Assembly: GCA_963832355.1 (NCBI GenBank)
Contig: CAWHTX010000022.1
Span: 1 to 64,000 of the forward strand
Origin: DATFVA01 sp963832355
GTDB taxonomy: Bacteria > Bacteroidota > Ignavibacteria > Ignavibacteriales > Ignavibacteriaceae
DNA length: 64,000 nt
Direction: 5' to 3'
The translations under genes were made by a program, and so were the position numbers. The notes beneath the pieces were generated by a model that had not been told where the DNA came from, searched no databases, and worked only from the letters and a program-made list of their open reading frames with translations. Below are positions 34,894 through 43,831 of this stretch, piece by piece. Positions within the stretch are counted from its first letter, which is position 1; the number at the start of each line of letters is the position of its first letter.

Positions 34894-35537
34894 TACATCA
34901 TACCGATATTGATAGTCAGGAAAAATCCGCCAAGAGTTTTGTTATAGTGGCCGGTAAGACTTTCAACGCCCTTATCAAAGAACTGTATGATGTAATACCT
35001 GACATTTAGTCCTACAAGACTGCTCTTATCGAGTCCGAAGTTAGCCCCGAAACCAATATATCCGCCGGCAGCAAATCTCATCTGTGCATAGGCAAATGAA
35101 TTGAAGAACTCTTCGCGGTAAGGAGTGGTAATAACCATTGTGGGACCCACACCGGCATTTATGTAAGGACGAAGGTTATCGTAAATTACACTCTCGAACA
35201 GCCTGTACTGCGCACCGAAATTAACTGGGATGATAAAAATGCGGTTCTTTTTGCCTATGGTGTAGGTAGTGTTTGTATAAAAATCATAATACTCGATCTC
35301 GCGTTCATCCTTAGCTTCAGAGAGCGACAGATCAACAAACCCGGTTACCTTATCGCTGAACTGTCTTCTGTAAAATCCTCCCAGTCCGAATCCGCCTTCG
35401 CTGAAAATTATATCCAGTCCCAATGCATTATCAGGAAAAACTTCCGGTTCCTTCTCGGGAGCAATCTCTCCAATCTCCTGTGCATTTACATTTAGCAGGG
35501 GAATAATTATTATTGCCGCAAACAATAACTTTTTCAT
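34890..35537 (-). CDS. outer-membrane beta-barrel protein, small
   Basis: 215 residues with signal peptide (MKKLLFAAIIIIPLLNVNA). The mature part has repeated amphipathic strands (FGLGGFYRRQFSDKVTGFVDL, NFGAQYRLFE, INAGVGPTMVI) as in eight-stranded OmpA/OmpW-like barrels. Ends with a short hydrophobic strand (GGFFLTINIGMMY). Function unknown. Overlaps the DUF2461 gene by four bases. Confidence 0.8.
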   Translation of the reverse strand: MKKLLFAAIIIIPLLNVNAQEIGEIAPEKEPEVFPDNALGLDIIFSEGGFGLGGFYRRQFSDKVTGFVDLSLSEAKDEREIEYYDFYTNTTYTIGKKNRIFIIPVNFGAQYRLFESVIYDNLRPYINAGVGPTMVITTPYREEFFNSFAYAQMRFAAGGYIGFGANFGLDKSSLVGLNVRYYIIQFFDKGVESLTGHYNKTLGGFFLTINIGMMY

Positions 35538-35608
35538 ATTAATATCTTTTTTTTCTTCAAAATTAATGAAGTCTGTGTCAATATCAACATCTTATTTAAT
35601 AGATATTT

Positions 35609-36241
35609 ATGCAAAAACCTGATTCTGCATCATTCTGGGATGATAAGTATATAAATAATGAGGCCCACTGGGATATGAGGACACCCACGCCGGTGTTGAA
35701 CGACCTGCTTGAGGCGGGTGAGTTCATGAAGCCGGGGAAGATCCTTATAGCCGGATGCGGAAAAGGCCACGATGCCGTTCTGGCAGCAAAAAAAGGATAC
35801 GATGTATATGCGGTTGACTTTTCAATAGAGGCAATCAAACTTGCCCGGGAGCTTGCTGATAAGGAAAATGTAAAAATTAACCTGATCCATGAAGATATTT
35901 TTAAGCTTGACCAGGTTTACAAAGAACATTTCGATTATGTATACGATTACGTTACATACTGCTCACTGCTGCCGGAAAGAAGAAAGGAATACGCAGGTAA
36001 AATCGGAAAGCTGTTAAAGGAAGAGGGGAAGTTGATTGCGATCCTTTTTCCAATTGAGGATAGAAAAGGCGGTCCTCCTTATGCAGTAGATGTAAAAGAA
36101 TTTTATGAGTTATTTTCTGAGCATCTGCAGCTGAAATTTTCATCTAAAAAAATCAATTCAATAAAACCAAGGCGGGGCAGGGAAGTCCTGCAGGTTTACA
36201 TTAAAAAGGAATTACAGAAAAAAAATGCCGACAAACCTTGA
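35609..36241 (+). CDS. SAM-dependent methyltransferase, thiopurine S-methyltransferase-like
   Basis: 210 residues. N-terminal SFWDDKYINNEAHWD, an aromatic SAM-entry motif as in TPMT, then motif I ILIAGCGKGHDAVLAAKKG, acidic VYAVDFSIEAI and motif IV-like FDYVYDYVTYC. The TPMT-type family (including TehB-like members) methylates small S, Se or Te acceptors. The substrate here is not readable. Cytosolic. The next gene begins inside its last codons. Confidence 0.9.
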   Translation: MQKPDSASFWDDKYINNEAHWDMRTPTPVLNDLLEAGEFMKPGKILIAGCGKGHDAVLAAKKGYDVYAVDFSIEAIKLARELADKENVKINLIHEDIFKLDQVYKEHFDYVYDYVTYCSLLPERRKEYAGKIGKLLKEEGKLIAILFPIEDRKGGPPYAVDVKEFYELFSEHLQLKFSSKKINSIKPRRGREVLQVYIKKELQKKNADKP

Positions 36242-36735
36242 ATTAAAGATTCATCTCGAATAATCCCTCCCGCGTAATGGATAATATAAAAGCGATCAAT
36301 GCCGATTACAAAGGGGAACTTAACCAGACAGATGTTTACTATAAGTACAAAAAAGGTCTCCTTAAGCTGCGCACTGAAAATGGAAGTCAGACCCTGATTA
36401 AATACAACAGGAATGAGAAAACAGGGAGCCGATGGTCGGATTACCAGTTGATCTCCCTTGAGAATAATAACGCAAGGGAGTACCTGGATGATATACTGGA
36501 AACCGAGACGGTAGTTGAAAAAACAAGGCATCTGTACTTATTCGATAATACCAGGATACATCTCGATACCGTAAAAGGACTCGGTTCTTTCCTCGAGCTG
36601 GAAACTCTCGTAATAAACGGGAAAGATGATGCGGAGAAAAGGTTCAGTCATATTATAAAGGTCCTTGAACTGAATCCCGAAGGTGAGATCCGTAAATCGT
36701 ACCGTGACCTGATGCTGGAGAAAGACATTAGATGA
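36225..36735 (+). CDS. CYTH-domain protein (class IV adenylate cyclase-like), frameshifted near the start
   Basis: The frame from ATG 36225 encodes MPTNLELKIHLE and stops at TAA 36261-36263. Shifting by one base there continues as NPSRVMDNIKAINADYKGELNQTDVYYKYKKGLLKLRTE, which aligns with the start of CYTH domains (NLELK, then NQTDVYY and RLKLR). The rest (residues about 60-170) keeps LIKYNR, Glu/Lys-rich strands and LGSFLELE. CYTH enzymes bind triphosphates with divalent metal: adenylate cyclase, thiamine triphosphatase or tripolyphosphatase. The open frame alone starts at 36277 and lacks the first strand. Overlaps the methyltransferase end and the nuclease start (ATGA). Confidence 0.75.
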
Positions 36736-37265
36736 TCTTAACCAAAACAAAAAGGAAAAGTTTTGATGTAGATCTGGAAATCGATCAGAGGATTAAAGAC
36801 CATAGTCTCGATTCACTCCTCCTTATCGTTCCCACCAACAGGCGCATAAGGGCCCTTACACGGGAAATGGTTTCGCGTTCACCGGGAAAGGCATCCGGAA
36901 AGCTTAACCTTGAAACCATAGGTTCAGTTTCAGCAAAGCTTCTCTTCAATTCTGATTCGGTTAAATCTAATGTGATAAGCGAAGCCGCTGCCTCTGTAAT
37001 ACTTCAGCAGAGTTTCAGCGAGACAGAACTATATTACTTTTCAAACTATAACGGCGTTATACCTAAAGGTACGCTGGAGAGAATACGGAATGTTATAGGA
37101 GAGTATAAGAAACATGGTATTCATCCGCAAAAAATAAGGGAGGAAGCACAATCACTTTCCGGCTCCGAAAAAATTAAGGCACATGGATATCGCGAATGTC
37201 TACGAAAAATATCAGTTGAAGCTGAGCACTGCCGGCCGCCGGGAAACCGGAGATATTTACCGTGA
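36732..37265 (+). CDS. AddB-like nuclease, N-terminal part (frameshifted)
   Basis: 177 codons, genuine to about residue 145. SLLLIVPTNRRIRALTREMVS resembles the degenerate P-loop start of AddB/ATP-dependent nuclease subunit B. After LSGSE (37155-37169) the frame turns into unlikely Cys/Arg-rich sequence and ends. The correct continuation is in the frame of the downstream part. It starts on ATG overlapping the TGA of the CYTH gene, so both belong to one operon. Confidence 0.75.
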   Translation: MILTKTKRKSFDVDLEIDQRIKDHSLDSLLLIVPTNRRIRALTREMVSRSPGKASGKLNLETIGSVSAKLLFNSDSVKSNVISEAAASVILQQSFSETELYYFSNYNGVIPKGTLERIRNVIGEYKKHGIHPQKIREEAQSLSGSEKIKAHGYRECLRKISVEAEHCRPPGNRRYLP

Positions 37266-39888
37266 GCTCCTGTCTCTCGCGGATGATTCATTCTTAAGCA
37301 ACTTTCTAAACCTTTACCCCGCTGTTAACCTTATTATAATACAGGGATTTGATGAATTCACTCTTCCTGAAATAGAAATTATAAACAGGATGTCGTCTAT
37401 AAAGAAATCTGAACTTTTTATAAGCTTCGACTACTTCAGGTATAACCCGCTTATCTTCTCTCACCTCGATAATTGTTATGAAAATTTTCTTGGAAGGGGC
37501 TTCGCACAGATAACCGATAAATCAGTCTCACTTTTTACGCAGTTTCAGGATGAAAACAGGGAAAATCTTTTCAGAAATAAAGGCGTTTCGGCCTTAAAGG
37601 ATTATAAGAACCAGATTAAAACCATTTCAGCCTCAACAAGGGAGGATGAGATAAGGGCAATAGCCTCGGAGATTAAACATCTTACCCTCCAGGAAAATGT
37701 AAAGCCCGAGGAGATCTGTGTTGTTTTCAATCTTATAACCAATTACTCGGAAATAATAAGAGATATATTTCCACTATACGGACTGCCGTATAACCTTACC
37801 GACAGGTTCCCGCTTGACGGTGCATCCCCGGTGGTAGCACTTATAAGTTTCCTGGAGATCGCGGAAAATGATTTCTACTATAAGAATATTTTCAGAGCAC
37901 TTAGCGGGGGTATCATCAGCGCGGGAGATGTTGATGTTACAAACCTGATGCGTATTTCAACAAGACTGAAAATTATATCGGGATACGATAACTGGCAGAG
38001 AACTATAAGCGAAGCTCTCATTTCTGCAGAGGAAAACGAGAACAGTGTTTATGATGCTGCTGAAATAAAAGAGTCCTGTTCCGCGGCACTTGAAGACCTA
38101 GGTAAACTGCACGGCTATCTTGAACCGTTCCTGGTTAAGTCAACCATTCCGGCTTTCCGTGAAAAATTATACCGGGTGATAAATGTCCTTGAAATCCCGG
38201 TAAGACTGCTTTCAGCGGGGACGGAGGATGCAGAACTAAATATAAAATCGGTAAATGTCTTTATCGAAACGGCTGATGAAATATTAAATCTGCTTGAAGA
38301 CCAGTTCGGGAAGGAAGAAAAATATCCGCTGAAGTTCTTTCTGCATAACCTGCGGATGGCGGTCAGTTCCTCCAGGTTTAATGTGAGGGAGAAGCCCGGG
38401 TACGGTGTTCAGATTACAACAATGAATGAAATAAGGGGATTAAAATTTAATACCCTCTTTATTTCCGGCCTATGTGACGGGGATTTTCCCACAAGATTTT
38501 CCCCGGAGATCTTTTTTTCCGGTACAATGGCAGGAAAGAGAGGTGAGATCAACCATCTGACTGAGGAAAGATATCTTTTCTACCAGTCGCTTTGCGCATG
38601 GAATAAGAAACTGTACCTTACGTACCCGAGGAGGGATGACCGAAAGGAATTCGTGCAGTCGGATTTCCTGCGTGAGTTTACGAATAATTTTGAGGTCGGA
38701 TCTGGTGATGAGCAGGATTATAAGGACATAATCTATACTAAGGAGCAGCTGCTTACATTCATTGGAAAATCGGGAATTGAAAAGGCAGAGCAGCTGGTAT
38801 CACTTGATAAGGCAGGGATAAACAGGGAACAAACAGATAAAGCAATGAAGATAGACCGTTTAAGAAGCACTGATCCTTTCGGTGAGTCTGTTTATACCGG
38901 GTTTATCGCAGAAGACCTGTCGGAAGCAGCAAAATCAAATCTCGATAAGATGAAAGACAGGCAGTTTTCAATTTCACAGCTTGAAACATATGCTTTGTGT
39001 CCCTTCCGGTATTTTGCAGAGAGAGTACTCAAACTGGATATCTTTGAAGAACCGACGGAGGAAATTGAGGCGCTTGAACTCGGAAGTCTTATTCATGCTA
39101 TCCTCTTCAAATTTTATACGAAGTTAAAAGAGGACAACATTGAACTGGGCGGCTGCAGCGAACCTGTTTTCCGTAAGGCAGAAAAGATCCTGTTTCAGAC
39201 CGCGGAAAAAATGGTGAAGGATGTAAACTTCAATTCACCTCTTTCTTTTTTTGAAAAGGAAAAGATATTCGGAGTTGAAGGCGACAGGAAGAATTCGATC
39301 CTTTATAAGTTTCTCACTTCGGAAAGAGAAAATAATGAAGGATTTATCCCTGAGTACTTTGAGACCGGGTTCGGCGGGGTAAGGAAGGAAGAGGGACAGG
39401 AGGTGCTTTTAAAGGATCTGAAGGCCGGCGAAGTGAGGGTAAGGGGGAAAATCGACAGGATCGATCTGAACAAAGAAGATAAACTTTATAAGGTTTATGA
39501 TTATAAAACCGGAAAAGGAAACCCTCAGAAGCAGGACATGTATGATGGGTTAAAGCTCCAGCTGCCTCTTTATTTGTTTGCCGCTAAAGAAATTATTAAA
39601 GCTGAACTTAATGAGGATTATGAGCCTGCGGGAGCGCTTTTGTATTCGCTGAAGTACAATGCATCGGATTTCGGCAGGAATGAAATTAGTTTCGGAAAAA
39701 ACAAGGATGCGGAGGAAATAGCTGAGTTATACAATGAGCTCATCGATATTTGTCTGAAAGCCATAAATGGTTACGTGGAGGGGATAAGCAGCGGCGACTT
39801 CCGGCTGTCACAGATTGACAAGCGCGAGGAAAAGGCCTGTCGCTACTGCGGATTCAGGGCAATCTGCCGGATCCAGGAAGCTGGATAA
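37183..39888 (+). CDS. AddB-like PD-(D/E)XK nuclease with Fe-S cysteines, main part
   Basis: 901 codons from an internal ATG. The true protein is about 1050 residues when joined to the upstream part. Helicase-like inactive core in the first about 590, then a PD-(D/E)XK nuclease at the C-terminus: LCPFRYFAERVLKL, EALELGSLIHAILF, the catalytic VYDYKTGKG, and a Cys cluster CRYCGFRAIC that with the Cys in ALCPF can form the AddB [4Fe-4S] site. With AddA it would process DNA ends for recombination, but no addA is in the window. Upstream codons (KKLRHMDIANVYEKY) in the same frame are open, which supports the frameshift. Confidence 0.88.
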   Translation: MDIANVYEKYQLKLSTAGRRETGDIYRELLSLADDSFLSNFLNLYPAVNLIIIQGFDEFTLPEIEIINRMSSIKKSELFISFDYFRYNPLIFSHLDNCYENFLGRGFAQITDKSVSLFTQFQDENRENLFRNKGVSALKDYKNQIKTISASTREDEIRAIASEIKHLTLQENVKPEEICVVFNLITNYSEIIRDIFPLYGLPYNLTDRFPLDGASPVVALISFLEIAENDFYYKNIFRALSGGIISAGDVDVTNLMRISTRLKIISGYDNWQRTISEALISAEENENSVYDAAEIKESCSAALEDLGKLHGYLEPFLVKSTIPAFREKLYRVINVLEIPVRLLSAGTEDAELNIKSVNVFIETADEILNLLEDQFGKEEKYPLKFFLHNLRMAVSSSRFNVREKPGYGVQITTMNEIRGLKFNTLFISGLCDGDFPTRFSPEIFFSGTMAGKRGEINHLTEERYLFYQSLCAWNKKLYLTYPRRDDRKEFVQSDFLREFTNNFEVGSGDEQDYKDIIYTKEQLLTFIGKSGIEKAEQLVSLDKAGINREQTDKAMKIDRLRSTDPFGESVYTGFIAEDLSEAAKSNLDKMKDRQFSISQLETYALCPFRYFAERVLKLDIFEEPTEEIEALELGSLIHAILFKFYTKLKEDNIELGGCSEPVFRKAEKILFQTAEKMVKDVNFNSPLSFFEKEKIFGVEGDRKNSILYKFLTSERENNEGFIPEYFETGFGGVRKEEGQEVLLKDLKAGEVRVRGKIDRIDLNKEDKLYKVYDYKTGKGNPQKQDMYDGLKLQLPLYLFAAKEIIKAELNEDYEPAGALLYSLKYNASDFGRNEISFGKNKDAEEIAELYNELIDICLKAINGYVEGISSGDFRLSQIDKREEKACRYCGFRAICRIQEAG

Positions 39889-39964
39889 CCGAAAAGGTTG
39901 AGAAGGAATGTGCATTGATTCTAAATCACCTGCTGGTTAACATTAAATGTTAATATTTCGGATT

Positions 39965-41929
39965 ATGCGAAAAATATTTATTATATCGTGCCTGCTGATC
40001 TTTTCATCAGTTATCTCTGCCCAGACTCCTGATCCTTCTATTGCAAAAAGTGAACTTCTGCAGCACAGAAATTCAGAAACCCTTTCAAAAGTTCTTTACC
40101 CCGGTGATGCATCAATTGATGTTAAATATTATAAACTTGACCTTACATTGACTTATAGCCCGAACTACCTGAGAGGGAAAGTTCAGGTTGATGCGGTTCC
40201 TTCGGTCTCTTCTATAAACTCTTTTTTCCTGGATCTGAGCAATAGTCTTTCTGTGGATTCCGTAGTATGGGCGGGCACCACGCTTTCGTATACCCATCAG
40301 GGTGATAAACTTAATATCCAGATGCCGCAGACCTATGGGATAGGGAACAGGTTCAGTGTAATAGTTTATTACCAGGGAGTTCCGCAATCCAACGGATTCG
40401 GAAGTATTGAGTTTGGACTTCACAGCGGGAATCCGGCGATATGGACATTAAGCGAACCATACGGTGCGCGCGACTGGTGGCCGTGCAAAGATAATCCCGA
40501 CGACAAAGCTGATTCATCGCAGGTTAACCTTACCTGTGCGGATAATTTAATTGCGGTTTCAAACGGCGTACTGCAGACCGTAAACGATAACGGGAACGGA
40601 ACGCATACTTATTACTGGTTCAATAAATACCCCATAGCCAATTACCTTATCTCAATGGCAATAACAAATTATACCGTCTATACAAACTATTTTCATTACG
40701 CTCCGAATGACTCAATGCCTGTTACTCACTACATCTACCCTGAGAATTTTGGTAACGTTAAATCACTGCTCGATAAAACTGTAAATATGCTTCAGATCTT
40801 TTCCGAAAAATACGGACTTTATCCATTTATCGATCAGAAATACGGGCATGCAGAATTTGGCTGGGGAGGGGGAATGGAGCATCAGACAATAACTTCGCTC
40901 GGAACTTTTAACGAGTCAATTATTGCCCACGAGCTGGCCCACCAGTGGTACGGAGATATGATAACCTGCAAGAACTGGCATGAAATATGGCTTAACGAAG
41001 GATTTGCAACGTACTCAGAGGCAGTTTATTTTGAAGCTCTCGATGAATCTTCCTACAGCTCCTATATCGAGTCACTTATGTCATATGCCAGGTCCGCTAA
41101 GACTTCAGTGTATGTAGATGATATAAGTTCGGTGGATGCTATTTTCAACTACGCAAGCACTTACGCCAAAGGTGCAATTGTACTTCATATGCTTCGGGGA
41201 ATTACGGGAGATTCAACATTCTTTCAAATAATGAGAACATATGCGGCCGACCCTTCACTAAGATATAATAATGCATCAACTTCAGATTTCAGAAATGTTG
41301 CTGAAAGTGTGTACGGGAAAGACCTCGGTTATTTTTTTAATGAGTGGGTATACGGAAAGGATTATCCAAAGTACAGGTACAGCTGGAACTTTAATAAAAC
41401 CGGCACCAATCAATATGAAATCAGTATGAAATTAAGTCAGACGCCCCATAATGACCCGGCTTTTTTCACAATGCCGATAGATATAAAAATTCACACAGCC
41501 TCGATGGATACAATTTTTACGATATTTAATGATCAGTCTGTGCAGGATTTTGTATTTAATGTTCGTGGAAGACCCGAATACTTTTCTTTTGACCCGGGCA
41601 ATAAAATCATGAAAGAGGTCCAGGTTACTGATTCAACAGATATAACAAAGCCAAAAACTTTTATTCTTGAACAGAACTATCCAAACCCGTTCAATCCATC
41701 AACAACAATACAGTACGAGATACCGGTAACCCGGGAGGGATTCGTTCCAGTAAAATTAGCAGTATATAATGTTCTCGGGCAGCAGGTAACTGTTCTGGTT
41801 AATGGAGATAAACCCGCCGGCATTCACAAGGCTGAACTGAATATGCCCGGTTTAGCAAGCGGAATTTACTATTACACCCTTACTGTACCCGGCTTTACCA
41901 CCTCAAAGAAAATGGTGGTGGTGAAATAG
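39965..41929 (+). CDS. secreted M1-family aminopeptidase with type IX secretion sorting domain
   Basis: About 654 residues. Signal peptide MRKIFIISCLLIFSSVISAQ. M1 catalytic domain with exopeptidase motif GGGMEHQTI and zinc site H322-E323-x-x-H326 plus Glu345 (HELAHQWYGD...WLNEGFATYSEA). The C-terminal about 90 residues are a type A T9SS sorting domain: ILEQNYPNPFNPSTTIQYEI, then VKLAVYNVLGQQV and GIYYYTL...KKMVVVK. It would pass through the Sec route, then cross the outer membrane by T9SS. I start at 39965. The in-frame ATG at 39947 sits in a small hairpin (TTAACATTAAATGTTAA) and has no ribosome site. Confidence 0.93.
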   Translation: MRKIFIISCLLIFSSVISAQTPDPSIAKSELLQHRNSETLSKVLYPGDASIDVKYYKLDLTLTYSPNYLRGKVQVDAVPSVSSINSFFLDLSNSLSVDSVVWAGTTLSYTHQGDKLNIQMPQTYGIGNRFSVIVYYQGVPQSNGFGSIEFGLHSGNPAIWTLSEPYGARDWWPCKDNPDDKADSSQVNLTCADNLIAVSNGVLQTVNDNGNGTHTYYWFNKYPIANYLISMAITNYTVYTNYFHYAPNDSMPVTHYIYPENFGNVKSLLDKTVNMLQIFSEKYGLYPFIDQKYGHAEFGWGGGMEHQTITSLGTFNESIIAHELAHQWYGDMITCKNWHEIWLNEGFATYSEAVYFEALDESSYSSYIESLMSYARSAKTSVYVDDISSVDAIFNYASTYAKGAIVLHMLRGITGDSTFFQIMRTYAADPSLRYNNASTSDFRNVAESVYGKDLGYFFNEWVYGKDYPKYRYSWNFNKTGTNQYEISMKLSQTPHNDPAFFTMPIDIKIHTASMDTIFTIFNDQSVQDFVFNVRGRPEYFSFDPGNKIMKEVQVTDSTDITKPKTFILEQNYPNPFNPSTTIQYEIPVTREGFVPVKLAVYNVLGQQVTVLVNGDKPAGIHKAELNMPGLASGIYYYTLTVPGFTTSKKMVVVK

Positions 41930-42065
41930 TTGGAATGAACGAATTCTTTAACTCTCATTGCCAGTGAGTCTTTGAAAGAAACAATTTCTTATTTTAATTA
42001 CCCCAATATCAATACCTGCTGCCACCTTAATCCGCTTATTCTCCAATTCACCGGTTGATCTATTC

Positions 42066-42094
42066 TTGACAAGGAAAGTTTAATTATTTATTTT
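42066..42094 (+). promoter_or_regulatory. promoter of greA
   Basis: -35 TTGACA (42066-42071), a 17-base spacer, -10 TATTTT (42089-42094). Predicted start near 42101. Confidence 0.6.
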
Positions 42095-42102
42095 CGGGAT
42101 GA

Positions 42103-42134
42103 CCACTGCGGAAATGCGGTGGCAATTTTTTTTT
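42103..42134 (+). terminator. terminator-like hairpin in the greA leader
   Basis: CCACTGC (42103-42109) pairs with GCGGTGG (42116-42122, one T-G pair) around GGAAAT, followed by CAA and nine T (42126-42134). It lies just after the predicted greA start site, so it could attenuate greA. Otherwise it ends the upstream aminopeptidase transcript, which stops 173 bases earlier. Confidence 0.65.
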
Positions 42135-42160
42135 AAATTCACCAATTATCAGAGAGAGAG

Positions 42161-42637
42161 ATGGCAGAAGGAAATTTTGTCTATTTAACCAGGGAACGAC
42201 TGGTTGAATTAGAGAAAGAACTTCGGGAATTAAAAACCAGCGGACGCAAGGAAATGGCACAAAAAATAGCTGAAGCCCGGGCTCATGGCGACCTTTCCGA
42301 AAATGCTGAGTATGATGCGGCTAAAGAAGAGCAGGGCCTCTTCGAATTAAAAATAAGTAAGCTTGAAGACGTTGTTTCAAGGGCAAGAATCATAGACCCC
42401 AATCAATTTGAGAATGATAAAGTTCATATTCTTTCAACGGTAAGCATTTTTAACCTTAAGAATAAGAAAAAGATAGAATATACATTGGTCTCTCCCGAAG
42501 AAGCAGATTTTCAGGCAGGAAAGATATCTGTGACCTCCCCGGTTGGACAGGGACTAATGGGTACTAAAGTCGGAGACAAAGTAAAAGTTAAAGCGCCGGC
42601 AGGTATGCTGGAGTTTGAAATATTAAACATTAAATAA
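42161..42637 (+). CDS. greA: transcription elongation factor GreA
   Basis: 158 residues. N-terminal coiled coil with the signature VYLTRERLVELEKELRELKTSGRKEMAQKI then EARAHGDLSENAEYDAAKEEQ, including the acidic tip residues (DLSENAEYD). FKBP-like C-terminal domain SPVGQGLMGTKVGDKVKVKAP. It enters the RNA polymerase secondary channel to cleave backtracked RNA. Ribosome site GAGAGAG. See the leader hairpin for possible autoregulation. Confidence 0.97.
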   Translation: MAEGNFVYLTRERLVELEKELRELKTSGRKEMAQKIAEARAHGDLSENAEYDAAKEEQGLFELKISKLEDVVSRARIIDPNQFENDKVHILSTVSIFNLKNKKKIEYTLVSPEEADFQAGKISVTSPVGQGLMGTKVGDKVKVKAPAGMLEFEILNIK

Positions 42638-42657
42638 ATCTCAACAGTCTGTAAAGA

Positions 42658-43743
42658 TTGACTGATGAATCCTACATACAGTTAGCATTAGAGATCGCAA
42701 AAAAAGGAATAGGAGAAGTTAGTCCAAATCCTCTAGTAGGATGTATTCTCGTAAAGAATGACAGGATCATAGGAGCTGGTTATCATCAAAAATTCGGAGC
42801 AAACCACGCTGAAGTAAACGCCATTGAAAATGCCAGAGAATCCGTTGATGGAAGCACGCTGTTCATCAACCTTGAGCCATGTAGTCACCATGGCAAAACC
42901 CCTCCGTGCGTCGACCGCATTATAGAAAGCAAGATAAAAAAAGTAGTAATCGGGACTCTCGACATGAACCCGCTTGTGAGCGGCAGTGGAGTAAAGAAAC
43001 TGAAATCTGCCGGTATTGATGTAAGGGTGGGTGTCCTTGAAAATGACTGCATTAACCTCAATAAATTTTTCTTCAAGTATATTACAAAGAAAATTCCTTA
43101 CATCTCTCTGAAGGCGGCTCAGACACTTGATGGAAGAATAGCCGATTCCAAAGGTGCTTCACAATGGATCTCCTCCATGCAGTCGCGCAAATTTGTGCAT
43201 CAGCTGCGGGCTAATTATGATGCAGTGCTTGTAGGTGCGGGAACCGTGGGTAAAGATGATCCGTCACTAACAGTGAGACTCACGGACGGAAGAAACCCTC
43301 GCAGGATAATACTTGACAGTTCACTTAACCTCAAAACAGATAAGAAACTTTTCACCAGAAATAACGACCACAAAACCATCCTCGTAACTGCCAAATGCAA
43401 TGAAGGCAGAAGAAAAGTACGTAAGCTTGAGTCACTTGGAGTAAAGGTTATTTTTGCGGCAGAGGACAAGTCGGGCAACCTCAACTTAAGAAGTGTCTTA
43501 AAACAGCTGTCGAAAAACAATATTGCTTCTGTGCTGGTTGAAGGAGGCAGCAGGGTATTTTCTTCATTCCTCCGCAGCAAATTGTATGATGACATATATT
43601 TATTCATCTCTCCTAAAATTGCAGGTCAGGGTATTCCGGTGGTGGAAGATATCGGCGTTAAAAGCATCAAACGGACTCTTAACGTAAAGATAAAGAACTT
43701 CGAACGCATCGGTGAAGATCTGCTCCTTCAGTTGGAAAAATAA
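42658..43743 (+). CDS. ribD: bifunctional riboflavin biosynthesis deaminase/reductase RibD
   Basis: 361 residues, TTG start. Deaminase domain (1-145) with the zinc site HAEVNA (His50, Glu52) and Cys75/Cys84 in PCSHHGKTPPC, preceded by NPLVGC. Reductase domain (about 150-361) with SLKAAQTLDGRIAD, QWISS and VLVEGGSRVFSSFL. It deaminates and reduces the pyrimidine intermediate in riboflavin synthesis. No riboswitch seen upstream. ribE follows 88 bases later. Confidence 0.95.
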   Translation: MTDESYIQLALEIAKKGIGEVSPNPLVGCILVKNDRIIGAGYHQKFGANHAEVNAIENARESVDGSTLFINLEPCSHHGKTPPCVDRIIESKIKKVVIGTLDMNPLVSGSGVKKLKSAGIDVRVGVLENDCINLNKFFFKYITKKIPYISLKAAQTLDGRIADSKGASQWISSMQSRKFVHQLRANYDAVLVGAGTVGKDDPSLTVRLTDGRNPRRIILDSSLNLKTDKKLFTRNNDHKTILVTAKCNEGRRKVRKLESLGVKVIFAAEDKSGNLNLRSVLKQLSKNNIASVLVEGGSRVFSSFLRSKLYDDIYLFISPKIAGQGIPVVEDIGVKSIKRTLNVKIKNFERIGEDLLLQLEK

Positions 43744-43831
43744 TTTAATTGTTGGTCGGGATTTACATTTCAACACTCTATTCAAATTTGTAAGTTTGTA
43801 GCTTAAAATTCAAAAAATCAGGAGAAATACT

